DNA of 38,966 bases. It comes from DRTC01 sp964521025 (GTDB lineage Bacteria; Cloacimonadota; Cloacimonadia; Cloacimonadales; TCS61). The stretch covers positions 1-38,966 of the forward strand of contig CAZFPK010000028.1 in the NCBI GenBank assembly GCA_964521025.1, in the 5' to 3' direction. This document shows, piece after piece, positions 1 to 7,904 of this stretch (position 1 is its first letter; each line of letters begins with the position of its first letter). The notes below the pieces were generated by a model. It worked only from the letters and a program-made list of their open reading frames with translations. It had not been told where the DNA came from and searched no databases. The position numbers and the translations under genes were made by a program.

Positions 1-203
1 GAGAGCACTCGTGGACTACTGTAGCTCGTCAGTCCTCTGACGGAATTATTGATTTTCCTTTTTTTCACGAGAGGACTCGTGGACTACTGTAGCTCGTCAG
101 TCCCCTGACGGATTATTTATTATCCCCGCAAGAGGACTTGCGGATCACTGTAGCCCATCAATCCTCTGATGGAAACATACGCGAGGGACTCGCGTGCTAC
201 AGT
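1..203. repeat. Left REP cluster flanking RAYT transposase
   Basis: Four palindromic units lie in tandem. The full unit at 66-111 has two hairpins: CACGAGAGGACTCGTG, then a linker containing CTACTGTAG, then a second hairpin with arms CGTCAG/CTGACG. A similar unit cut by the window edge occupies 1-43. A diverged unit (arms CCGCAAG/CTTGCGG, then CCATCA/TGATGG) is at 126-172, and a single hairpin with arms ACGCGAG/CTCGCGT is at 179-195. Arms co-vary between units while loop and linker are conserved, as expected of REP sequences. The linker GTAG matches the tetranucleotide that known REP transposases require next to the hairpin. The stop codon of the neighbouring transposase lies just after the last hairpin. 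Confidence 0.85.
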
Positions 204-829
204 AATTCCTCATTAATATATGTATGTTCCCATTCTTCAGGTTCATCAACAAAATTTGCCTTTACCGGATTCATATAGATATAATTTAAAATATTGAAAA
301 ACTCTTTCTCATCTCTGATATAATGATCATAATGCTCATCCTGCCAGAAATGCCCTTTTCTCTTCAGAATTTTATTTGCTTCGATAGCTGTGAAATGTTT
401 GTGGTCATACATAATCTGTTGCAAAGGATACGGTTCCTCATTCTTAAGCAACGGTCTGATCACGATATGAACATGATTGGGCATGATACAAAAAGCAAAT
501 AACTCATATCTCTTTTGAACACCCCAGAATAAACTGTCTTTCACTATAGTAGCAATGTTTTTATCTTTTAACCAAAAAGGTGAATTTTTGAATTTCCCCA
601 TAAAATTATCTTTAAAGTCAAATATCTTTTTTTCAAATTTGTATTTTTCAGGTTCGATTTTTCTCTTATCCTACAACTTTATCCTTTTTTTAAATTCTGA
701 TTTCAGTGTCCGGATTTTAGTGTGATATTCCACAGGTAATTCGAAAAACAATCTGTATGTAACAAAGAGAACTGCATCTTCCGGTTGTATATGCGGAAGA
801 TTTCGACGATAAAATTGTTTGTATTTCAT
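197..829 (-). pseudogene. REP-associated tyrosine transposase (RAYT), interrupted by TAG
   Basis: An IS200/IS605-like Y1 (HUH) transposase of the RAYT group. The HUH motif HVHIV sits in IMPNHVHIVI, and the C-terminal half has the family pattern GHFWQDEHYDHYIRD and NYIYMNPVKANFV. The only long open stretch begins at an ATG at 601 (134 aa), but reading upstream in the same frame from an ATG at 829 gives 76 more codons with the typical RAYT N terminus (RRNLPHIQPEDAVLFVTYR). One TAG at 671-673, codon 53, breaks this frame. The whole gene would be 210 codons, near normal RAYT length. REP clusters flank it on both sides. An internal restart at 601 would lack the first beta strand, so the protein is probably inactive. 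The stop codon at 197-199 is supplied by the left REP unit. Confidence 0.85.
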
Positions 830-837
830 TTATCCTT

Positions 838-1020
838 CTGTAGTCCGTCAGTCCCTGACGGGATTGTGTTTAATTTTTTTTTATTTCCCACGAGAGGACT
901 CGTGGACTACTGTAGCCCATCAGTCCTCTGATGGAATTAATAACACGAAGGCACTCGTGCATTACAGTAATCCATCAGTCCCCTGATGGGAAAATACGCG
1001 AGGGACTCGCGTGCTACAGT
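838..1020. repeat. Right REP cluster flanking RAYT transposase
   Basis: This is the counterpart of the left cluster. A half unit (arms CCGTCAG/CTGACGG) is at 838-862. A full two-hairpin unit at 889-934 starts with the same 16-base hairpin as the unit at 66. A full unit at 944-990 has arms CACGA/TCGTG and CCATCAG/CTGATGG. A single hairpin at 996-1012 is identical, with its flank CTACAGT, to the one at 179-203. Identical single hairpins at the outer right edge and at the 3' edge of the transposase gene suggest copying from one source. From 1021 to 1108 there is no convincing gene, only a short open minus-strand stretch that could be a relic of a C terminus. Confidence 0.85.
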
Positions 1021-1108
1021 TTCATTCGGATAGAATAATCTTCTCTACTTTTTCTTTTGTTTCTTGTAGAAGTTGTTTTGTCTATTGATGAAAGAATTGT
1101 ATAACTTT

Positions 1109-1876
1109 TCAAAAATCTAAATCTTTCCAATTTGTAAAATCATTTTCCTTTAACTGCTTACTTGACTTATCAAAATAAATCCATCTTCCATGATAATTTC
1201 TCTTGTCAGTATTAATAACAATACCACCAAATAAATCTTTTCCCTTTTTATTTTCATTTTTGATGTAATCAAATAATCCTTTAATTTTGGAACCGGCAAC
1301 TATTCGTGTAAAACCGGCTTTAGTGTCAAATAAACCAATTCTTCCATTTTTAAGTTTTACAATAAAATCTACATAAAATGGTTTATCAATATCATTCTTA
1401 TAGGATACAGCAAAATAAATTGCATCTCTATCTCCATTCTTAAACCACCAATCTACCTTATCTGATTTTTCTAAATATTCTATGAAGGATATTTCTGGTC
1501 TCCATCTATTATCTGTAAAGAATGTATGCATAATAGATTTCTTTCTGTCTTCTTTTATATAAATACTACCGAAACTCAATGATTCTGGTATGTTCCAATT
1601 TTTAACAAATATAATCTCCGGTTCTCTTTTTATAACTTCCTTTTGATATTCTTCTTTTGCTTTATCAATAACATTTATAAAACATTGAATATTATTATCG
1701 CTTAAAACTATCCGAACAATTTCACTTTGTTTTTCTCCATAGTCCATTTTAAATTCTTCATTAAAAAATCTATAAATTGATTCTTTTACTCGACCGACTG
1801 ATCTATCTTCGGGATAAAATGGTGATGAATTTTGTCATCCAGAGGGGGATTTGCATAAATTTTTAAGCAAAGATTT
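1109..1876 (-). pseudogene. C-terminal relic of type III restriction Res subunit (nuclease domain)
   Basis: The ATG at 1747 gives 212 aa, but the frame stays open upstream to a TAA at 1877, and that extension reads like real protein (SVGRVKESIYRFFNEEF directly before the ATG). The sequence resembles the C-terminal part of type III restriction enzyme Res subunits and related DEAD/DEAH proteins: VDWWFKNGDRDAIYFAV, then the PD-(D/E)XK-type core YVDFIVK followed by GLFDTKAG (an Asp, then D-x-K). The helicase motor that should precede it is absent; the frame closes right against the next gene. I read it as a truncated relic left by rearrangement at about 1840-1890. A standalone nuclease is possible but less likely, because homology starts in mid-domain. 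Confidence 0.7.
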
Positions 1877-1890
1877 TAATAATAATAAAT

Positions 1891-4800
1891 CTATGTTTTC
1901 ATAATTTCTCTAAACAAGCGGTGTTTCATGCTGTTTCTTAATTTTGAACTATAAATTGTTTCTAATGATTCATCTATAATTTCATTAATTCTATCACTCA
2001 ATTTTTCAAATTCAGGGATAATTTCAGTCAAATAATCAATTTCTTCAGGAATTGATATTTCATCTAAATCATAATCCAGAAATATTTTGATAAATCGTGC
2101 TTCCTGTTCTGTTTCACAAACCATAAATTCTTTATTCGAATAATACAATCTCCAGCCCATCAATTCTGCATCGATATGCGGAATGAAATTTGAGGTAATA
2201 GTTGGTAAGGAAACTTTTTTTGTCTTCTTTTTCGATAAAACTTTTTTTTGATATAGATTTCTTAAAGTCTCGTCTCCAATTCTACTCATCACAGTTGAAA
2301 TAAAAGTTTCTATATTTATATTTTCTTTATTTTTTTTATTGTTATTAACACTTCTGGCTTTCTTAAGTCTGGAACAAACTAAATCTATCACTGCTACATA
2401 AACTTCTATTTGTTCATTTTCTGATAAACCGATAATATCACCCATTACAATCTTATCCAGAGTCCTTCTTTCTTGTTTAATACCGGATAAGTCAATTTCA
2501 GCGAAAGGTTCTCCAATTTCTCTAAACACAGATTCGGCTTTACTGTCGAGAAGATTTAGAAAACTTTTCTCCAATTTCTTCCTTAATGGTTTATTGATTT
2601 GCTGCAAATCAATAATGCTAAGGGATTCCACGATGTTTACATCGATATCAGCGATTGCTTGTGCACCTGTCAATTGTCGACAATTATATTCGATAAATAA
2701 ACGTGTTAAAGTTGAGTTTAATAGTGCTCCGATAACGAGAACATCATCTTTATTTTTAGGAATAACTCCGTATAATTTCTTATCTTCAAAAATATTATCA
2801 TTTAAAACGACAGGCATCCGTTCACCAACTTTGGCAGGAAAAATAAGAGGTGCATATTCCCATTCTTCCCCCAAACCATACCATAATTTTCTGGAAGAAC
2901 AAGTCGGTCTCTTATGAAAATTCTGACTTTCTCCCCAACGAATATATTTTGCTAAATTACTTCTTCTTAATTTGTTTTTTTCTTTATGACAAATAATAAC
3001 ATTTTTTTTCAGTTCTTCTCTTTCAACTTTATATTTTTGGATTTCTTTTAATGAAAATATGATTGGCTGTAAATACTCTTTTTCAATTTTCAACTTGTCG
3101 CAATCATCTTCCGAGAGATAGAAGAATTCATTTGCTCCGGTTTTAATTCCAAATCTGATGTCTGCATATTTTTCTAATAGTCTGAATTTTCTCTTTCCTA
3201 TTTCTAAAACCTGAAAATATATTTGTCTCGCTCTTAGATATTTTCCCCATTTATCACCGTTGTAAACTTTATTATTTTTGTCGTATCCATCTGTCCACAA
3301 ATCTTTCTGAAGTTTTGGGAAAACACGCAATTCATCATTTTCATAAACATTTATGTGTGAGAGAATTGTTTTCTTTAGCGAATCTATTTCCTGCATTCTT
3401 TTGATCTGCTCTTCCCAAACCGTAGAAGCTGGAGGGATAAAATGACGTAATGTTTTTTTCAGGTAAACAAAACGAACTAAATTTCTATCTCTTTCATTCC
3501 TGTTATTGCATTTCTGCAAAATAACGATACAGGTATTTACATCCGCTTCTTCAAACCATCTTTCTATTTTCGATTCTATAATTGCTACAATTTTGTAATA
3601 TTTCAGGAAGAGCTCTTGTAGTCCTTTTCCATAATCAGAATCTAACCAGGAATTGGAAACAATGAAACCGAAATAGCCGCCATCTTTCAGGAATTTTGTG
3701 CCGTGCACGAAAAAATAAGCGTGAATACCTGCGCGTTTCCCGATTTTTACGATCGTTCTTCCTTTATCATCTTTTAGTGAATTCTGGATAATTCTATTTT
3801 TATATGATCTTTCTTTTTCGGAGATTCCTTCGATCTCTTCCTGCCTGGTATAGGGCGGATTTCCAACCAGAACATCGAACCAGCGAGGGTGCTCGATAGT
3901 CCGTTCTTTGGCAGATAATGTTTTGGAAATTTTCTTCCTCCATTCTGCCGGCTCGAAGCCTTCCGGACCAACCAGCATCGTGAAGAAATCATCTTTTATT
4001 ATATTTGGATAATTTGTATTCGATTCAAGTTTTTTTATAGCCAGGTTTATTTGAGAAAGATGAGCAGGAAATTTGGCAATATCGACTCCCCATAAAGTAG
4101 AAAGGATTTTTTCGTGTTCTAACCTGTCATTCATCAAACTTTTATGGTGATAGGCACGAACTAAAAAAGTTCCGGCACCACAAGCAGGATCGATAACTTT
4201 ATCTTCTTCGTGATGCAGGCAGAATCTGAGTATCAAATCCACGATATCCGCTTTAGTAAAATATTGTCCTAAAATATGCCTTTCAGCGATTGGAATCAAT
4301 CTTTCAAACAAGCTTCCGATAATGTCATATCCGATTTTTGAAAAGTCATATTTCTTTAGAACTTTTACCAATTCTTTGATTTCATTAACTACTTCCTTTG
4401 AATCCGGAAATGCTACCGTATCGATAAAATCCGTATCGTAAATGGATTGATAATCTATATCCAAAACTTGTTTGAAATATGCCTGCAAATAAGAAGCCAA
4501 CAGACTACTGTGCGTCAGACTCTCCGGAATTTCGAGTGGATCGAGTCTTTCGGGTCGATTAGATTGCAGGACACCATAAAACAAAATTTTATTTATTAAT
4601 AAATAGGCGGTTTGTCTAGCTGCTTTATCAAAATCATTTTCCTGCCCAACAAAATTCCAACCCTGTTCAAAAAACCATTTTCCTAATTGTTTCCTGAAAC
4701 CATTATCTTTATGGCATTGATCTTCGATGAGCTGGCGATAATAATACGATAAAATCCTGATTTTTTCTTGAAATCTGAAAATTAAAAACTCATCGATCGG

Positions 4801-5352
4801 ATGCTTTGGTTCCTGCTTTTTTCCAGTATGAATTTCGATTAATTGGATCAGGAAATCCTCTATTACTTTAACAATTTCGTCTTTATACTTGGCTTGTTCA
4901 ATATAATCCAGATTATTGATCTCGGATAAATCATACTTTTCGATCAACTGTTCCTCATCATTATATTGAATTGTATTGTTTGCTCTCTCAGTGCTGAACC
5001 AGAGAAGTTTTTTGAAATTGGTCGTAGCAAAATATTTTGCTTTTCTCTTATTTGCTTTTTTCCTCGCAGGTTCTTTCAGTTCTTCCTCGTCAAAAACATT
5101 AAAATATGGTGGTTTTGCTTCTATCAATAAAAGAACATTCCGGTTTCTTCGAGTTTCATAAATAACCAGATCCGGTATTTTACGGTCTGATCCTGAGGTT
5201 TCAACATCTGGCATTCCCAGATTTAATTTTTTTTCTTCAATTATATTTCTCATCCAATGCATTAATATCGCAACTGCTGTTCTTTCTGTTTTCTTTACTG
5301 TCGTATCGAAAGGATTGGGAAATCTTGTTTCTTTTAATTTAAGGTTAGTCAT
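1891..5352 (-). CDS. Single-chain restriction-modification enzyme (type IIG-like, Eco57I-type methylase)
   Basis: A 1153-residue bifunctional DNA endonuclease and N6-adenine methyltransferase. Residues about 58-80 form a PD-(D/E)XK nuclease core (PDLVIY, then LLLIEAK: Asp61, Glu78, Lys80). A helical connector precedes methylase motif I (DPACGAGTFL, about 388-397) and catalytic motif IV NPPY (about 498-501). The region after about 730 (RFGIKTGANEFFYLSED) resembles the target recognition domain of this class. No helicase motifs are visible, so it should not need ATP translocation. The last 150 residues are an unassigned Lys/Glu-rich tail. The ATG at 5352 follows GAGG at good spacing and overlaps the end of the upstream RadC-like frame, so the two are probably co-translated. 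Recognition site and activity cannot be told from sequence. Confidence 0.85.
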   Translation of the reverse strand: MTNLKLKETRFPNPFDTTVKKTERTAVAILMHWMRNIIEEKKLNLGMPDVETSGSDRKIPDLVIYETRRNRNVLLLIEAKPPYFNVFDEEELKEPARKKANKRKAKYFATTNFKKLLWFSTERANNTIQYNDEEQLIEKYDLSEINNLDYIEQAKYKDEIVKVIEDFLIQLIEIHTGKKQEPKHPIDEFLIFRFQEKIRILSYYYRQLIEDQCHKDNGFRKQLGKWFFEQGWNFVGQENDFDKAARQTAYLLINKILFYGVLQSNRPERLDPLEIPESLTHSSLLASYLQAYFKQVLDIDYQSIYDTDFIDTVAFPDSKEVVNEIKELVKVLKKYDFSKIGYDIIGSLFERLIPIAERHILGQYFTKADIVDLILRFCLHHEEDKVIDPACGAGTFLVRAYHHKSLMNDRLEHEKILSTLWGVDIAKFPAHLSQINLAIKKLESNTNYPNIIKDDFFTMLVGPEGFEPAEWRKKISKTLSAKERTIEHPRWFDVLVGNPPYTRQEEIEGISEKERSYKNRIIQNSLKDDKGRTIVKIGKRAGIHAYFFVHGTKFLKDGGYFGFIVSNSWLDSDYGKGLQELFLKYYKIVAIIESKIERWFEEADVNTCIVILQKCNNRNERDRNLVRFVYLKKTLRHFIPPASTVWEEQIKRMQEIDSLKKTILSHINVYENDELRVFPKLQKDLWTDGYDKNNKVYNGDKWGKYLRARQIYFQVLEIGKRKFRLLEKYADIRFGIKTGANEFFYLSEDDCDKLKIEKEYLQPIIFSLKEIQKYKVEREELKKNVIICHKEKNKLRRSNLAKYIRWGESQNFHKRPTCSSRKLWYGLGEEWEYAPLIFPAKVGERMPVVLNDNIFEDKKLYGVIPKNKDDVLVIGALLNSTLTRLFIEYNCRQLTGAQAIADIDVNIVESLSIIDLQQINKPLRKKLEKSFLNLLDSKAESVFREIGEPFAEIDLSGIKQERRTLDKIVMGDIIGLSENEQIEVYVAVIDLVCSRLKKARSVNNNKKNKENINIETFISTVMSRIGDETLRNLYQKKVLSKKKTKKVSLPTITSNFIPHIDAELMGWRLYYSNKEFMVCETEQEARFIKIFLDYDLDEISIPEEIDYLTEIIPEFEKLSDRINEIIDESLETIYSSKLRNSMKHRLFREIMKT

Positions 5353-5647
5353 TATTTTTTACCTCATCAACAATTCTTTTAGCTATTTCAAAAACCGCCG
5401 CGATTCGAGTGATCTTAACATAAGAAAGCCCTTTTATTGATAATAGTTTTCTTAATGGTTGATAGGCAAGACCTTTGAATGAACCAAATTTAGCAAACAC
5501 ATCGGTGGCAATTTTTTCCGCTGATCTCCCTTTTATTCCAGTAGATATAATGATCGATAATAACTCGATATCAGATAGTTTTTCTGCACCAAGTTCTCTT
5601 AATTTTCCACCAGCGTGATGCCATTTAAAATTTTCATTTGCATTCAT
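5345..5647 (-). CDS. RadC N-terminal-like helix-hairpin-helix protein
   Basis: A 100-residue protein matching the N-terminal UPF0758/HhH part of RadC: KLRELGAEKLSDIELLSIII, then GIKGRSAEKIA, FGSFKGL and a hairpin LLSIKGLSYVKITRI ending in a helix. Normal RadC has about 220 residues with a C-terminal JAB/MPN metalloprotease domain (HxH motif); that half is missing here. The next gene begins before this one ends (8-base overlap), so this looks like a fixed partner of the restriction enzyme rather than debris. A DNA-binding accessory role is inference. The start ATG overlaps, in another frame, the tail of a decayed RelE-type toxin. Confidence 0.75.
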   Translation of the reverse strand: MNANENFKWHHAGGKLRELGAEKLSDIELLSIIISTGIKGRSAEKIATDVFAKFGSFKGLAYQPLRKLLSIKGLSYVKITRIAAVFEIAKRIVDEVKNND

Positions 5648-5738
5648 AATAATGTTCTAACCTCTCCCGATCTTCATTCTCTTTATCTCCTTTGTAATAA
5701 ATCTCGACAAATTCGATTTTATCAAGGTCGAAAAAAAT
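5634..5738 (-). pseudogene. Tail fragment of RelE/HigB-type toxin
   Basis: About 34 codons remain, reading FFDLDKIEFVEIYYKGDKEN and onward to a TGA at 5634-5636. This is the typical C-terminal strand and tail of RelE/HigB-like toxins; everything upstream is lost, with a stop just before. The same segment appears after the frameshift of the toxin at 6741-7034. The relic ends 14 bases inside the RadC-like gene, so the two frames were probably once coupled or were joined by recombination. Confidence 0.65.
5670..5723. repeat. Direct repeat (toxin-tail copy A), partner at 6697-6749
   Basis: About 53 bases are shared with 6697-6749, with a handful of differences, mostly at third positions of the toxin-tail codons (core TAATAAATCTCGA in both). 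The two copies lie on either side of the decayed AlbA-type gene. They could be remnants of two paralogous toxin genes, or mark a duplication or recombination event. Confidence 0.75.
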
Positions 5739-5774
5739 TCAATAAATTTTTCTTTTTTTATATTTTTCTGGTAT

Positions 5775-6657
5775 TTACCAAGTATCAGAGACTATTTCCC
5801 AATATCCACCTTTTGCAGGACCGAATCTTTTAAGAAGTCCTTTTTGTTTGAGTTTTGCTATATTCTCTTCAGTTTTTCTTAATGATATCTTGATTTTTTC
5901 TGATATTTCTCGTGCTGAAATTGACGGGTTTTTTAATATCAATCTAATTATTTTTTTCTGATTTTCAGATAACTTGTAATCGACTTTTTCACCGACTTTT
6001 TTACCGACCTTTTCACCGACTTTTATCTCTTTTTTTTCTACCTGCCTTTCCTGTCTATCTTTTCTTTTTTTATCCTCACCAATTATTTCGTTCATTTTCT
6101 TTTTTTCCAGAAGATTGAACATCAAGAAATGCTCTTTTTTGATTTTGATGTTATTCTTTTCCAAAAAATATGTTTCTGCTTTTGATAAGTCGATATCTTC
6201 CTGCGTAAACCTGTAATCGTTTTGCGAATCGTAACTGATATTTTCTCCTTCCAACTGCAGAGATTTGATCATCTCATTACTTGCCGATCTCGTTGTAGAA
6301 CCAATTCTGAGGTAAGCTCCTCTTTCCATTCCTTTATTTTTCAGGAAATAAGGAGTTTCGATTCCCATCGGCACTTTGACAATGACCAGGATTTTATCCT
6401 CCTAGGTGACGAAAACCTGATTGATGCGGATAGTTGGTTTGATGCTGTCGAAAGTAATGTTGGACAGTTTTTCTTCTAATTCAAACGGATCTTCGATGCG
6501 GTTATTTGTTTATTATCATCGATCCCGAAAACAATATTGCCGCCGCTTCCATTGGCAAAAGCATCGATTGGCTACAGAATTTTTTTTTATTGGAATTATT
6601 CAGTTCCCGTTTGAATTCCAGGAATTTACTTTCCGGTTTGGATAAAAGTTCTTTCAT
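5775..6657 (-). pseudogene. Decayed AlbA_2/Schlafen-type regulator with C-terminal winged helix
   Basis: The open 199-residue stretch (5775-6374) starts mid-domain: MPMGIETPYFLKNKGM and AYLRIGSTTR are core motifs of the AlbA_2 (divergent AAA_4) family, followed by a VGEKVGKKVGEKV linker and a winged-helix end (SAREISEKIKISLRKTEENI). The front of the gene can be read upstream from an ATG at 6657 (KPESKFLEFKREL) but needs repair: a frame change at the A9 run (6580-6588), after which IDAFANGSGGNIVFGIDDNK appears; a second shift near 6510; and a TAG at 6402-6404 where EED would be VTEEDK. With three lesions the full protein cannot be made. The position directly after the toxin suggests it was the third gene of the Panacea/RelE operon. 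Confidence 0.8.
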
Positions 6658-6740
6658 AATAACCTGCTATTCTGTAAATTTTAATAAACGATTTTTATCC
6701 TCATTCTCTTTATCACCTTTATAATAAATCTCGATAAATT

Positions 6741-7034
6741 CTATCTATCTTCATCTGAATAATAAGCATAAATAATTCTGATTCCGCTTCTTGACCCGGT
6801 TCCTTTCAGAGATCTGCAAGCAAATTTTCGGGCTTTGTAAATTTTTGGATATTCGATTCCTAAACCGGCAATTTCCACAATTCCTTTATTATCTTTATTA
6901 AGTTTATGGAATAATTTTAACTGAACATTAATAAAAGTTCTTAAATCATCGTCAAAAGTTCTGAAACGCTTTTTGAGTTTTTTCAAATCTTTTTCAAATT
7001 CTTTTGTGAAAACAATCTCTTTAAAAATACTCAC
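6741..7034 (-). CDS. RelE-like toxin, C terminus lost by frameshift
   Basis: A 97-residue RelE/HigB-superfamily toxin-like protein: FTKEFEKDLKKLKKRF at the N terminus and GSRSGIRIIYAYYSDEDR at the end. Family members continue with another strand and tail (IEFIEIYYKGDKENED). That continuation is present just downstream in a shifted frame, running to a TAG at 6667-6669. One missing A after the GATAG at the end of the frame turns the expected Ile codon into the observed TAG. The homologous tail at 5634-5738 still has the intact frame, which supports a deletion here. The truncated toxin lacks its last ~28 residues and may be harmless. It starts 3 bases after the Xre-Panacea antitoxin gene. Confidence 0.8.
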   Translation of the reverse strand: MSIFKEIVFTKEFEKDLKKLKKRFRTFDDDLRTFINVQLKLFHKLNKDNKGIVEIAGLGIEYPKIYKARKFACRSLKGTGSRSGIRIIYAYYSDEDR

Positions 7035-7037
7035 AGA

Positions 7038-7811
7038 TCAATCTCTAACAGAATATGGGCTTACCCTATAAAATACTGATTCATAATCAATAACTTTTCC
7101 ATTCTCGCTTGTGATCCAGGGAACATCATTATGAGAATACTCACTGATTTGAGAAGCATTCATATCGGATAAGTGCCTTAAAACCAAATCTATCATTTCT
7201 ATTTCATTTGCCTTAAGTAGCGATAAATCAGGATTTCTCAGGGGAAGATATTTCGTTTGCGGATATTCAAAATATTTATCCTTTATTTTCACTAAATCTT
7301 TTCCTTCCATTTCTTTGATTATTTTTGGAAATTCTTTCGGTGTCGGGCCATAATGATTTTTTATATATGTTGCTCCGATCAATTGTTCTTCATATTTCTC
7401 AAAAAAATTAAAATCAATAAAATAGAGAAGTTTATAAAGAACAGTCTCACCAATATTCGGTTTTGATCCGATTTTATTGAGAATATAGAGGAGAACTTCT
7501 TTGAATTTTTTCAGGTTTTTTCGGGGGATATTTATCCGAATTTCAAGTTTTTGTTTTGTTGATTTTTCTTTGCTTTTTTCTATCAATACTTTAATATCTT
7601 TTCCTGGTTCTAATAGTGCATCTACAGAAGTATTGAAGAAATGAGCAATATTGATGATTTCTTCGGCAGTCAATTTTCTATTGCCGTTTTCGATTTGTGA
7701 TACGGCAACCCTTTTTATTTTTAAATTTCGTGAAAATTGTTCTTGCGAAATCTCTGCTTCAAGCCTTAATTGTTTTATTCTAGAACCTAATTTTTTGTTA
7801 AAACTTTCCAT
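7038..7811 (-). CDS. Xre-Panacea (DUF4065/SocA-like) antitoxin
   Basis: 257 residues. Positions about 8-65 are a Cro/C1-type helix-turn-helix (IKQLRLEAEISQEQFSRNL, then VSQIENGNRKLTAEE). After a Lys-rich linker, residues about 115-250 match the Panacea domain (GETVLYKLLYFIDFNFFEKY, then HYGPTPKEFPKII). Panacea proteins neutralise diverse toxins, and the immediate downstream neighbour is a RelE-like toxin 3 bases away, so this is the antitoxin and likely autorepressor. GGAGG lies five bases before the ATG. Two inverted repeats upstream are candidate operators. The antitoxin is intact although its toxin is damaged. Confidence 0.85.
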   Translation of the reverse strand: MESFNKKLGSRIKQLRLEAEISQEQFSRNLKIKRVAVSQIENGNRKLTAEEIINIAHFFNTSVDALLEPGKDIKVLIEKSKEKSTKQKLEIRINIPRKNLKKFKEVLLYILNKIGSKPNIGETVLYKLLYFIDFNFFEKYEEQLIGATYIKNHYGPTPKEFPKIIKEMEGKDLVKIKDKYFEYPQTKYLPLRNPDLSLLKANEIEMIDLVLRHLSDMNASQISEYSHNDVPWITSENGKVIDYESVFYRVSPYSVRD

Positions 7812-7824
7812 AATTCCTCCAAGA

Positions 7825-7860
7825 ACAAACTTGATTTGTAAGATTTTCTGTCAAGAAAAT
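7825..7860 (-). promoter_or_regulatory. Candidate operator: two inverted repeats before the antitoxin gene
   Basis: Two palindromes lie 14 to 49 bases upstream of the antitoxin ATG: ACAAA-N5-TTTGT (7825-7839) and ATTTTCT-GTCA-AGAAAAT (7843-7860). Xre-type antitoxins usually bind such sites to repress their own operon. Assignment rests on position and symmetry only. Confidence 0.5.
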
Positions 7861-7904
7861 GTTTGATATTGTTTCAAAATGTGTCTCAAAACTTCGGAAG
7901 TTTA

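Noticed and set aside
1..203. REP clusters as a CRISPR array
   Set aside because: Units are short self-complementary hairpins with variable arms, not identical direct repeats separated by unique equal-length spacers, and no cas genes are near.
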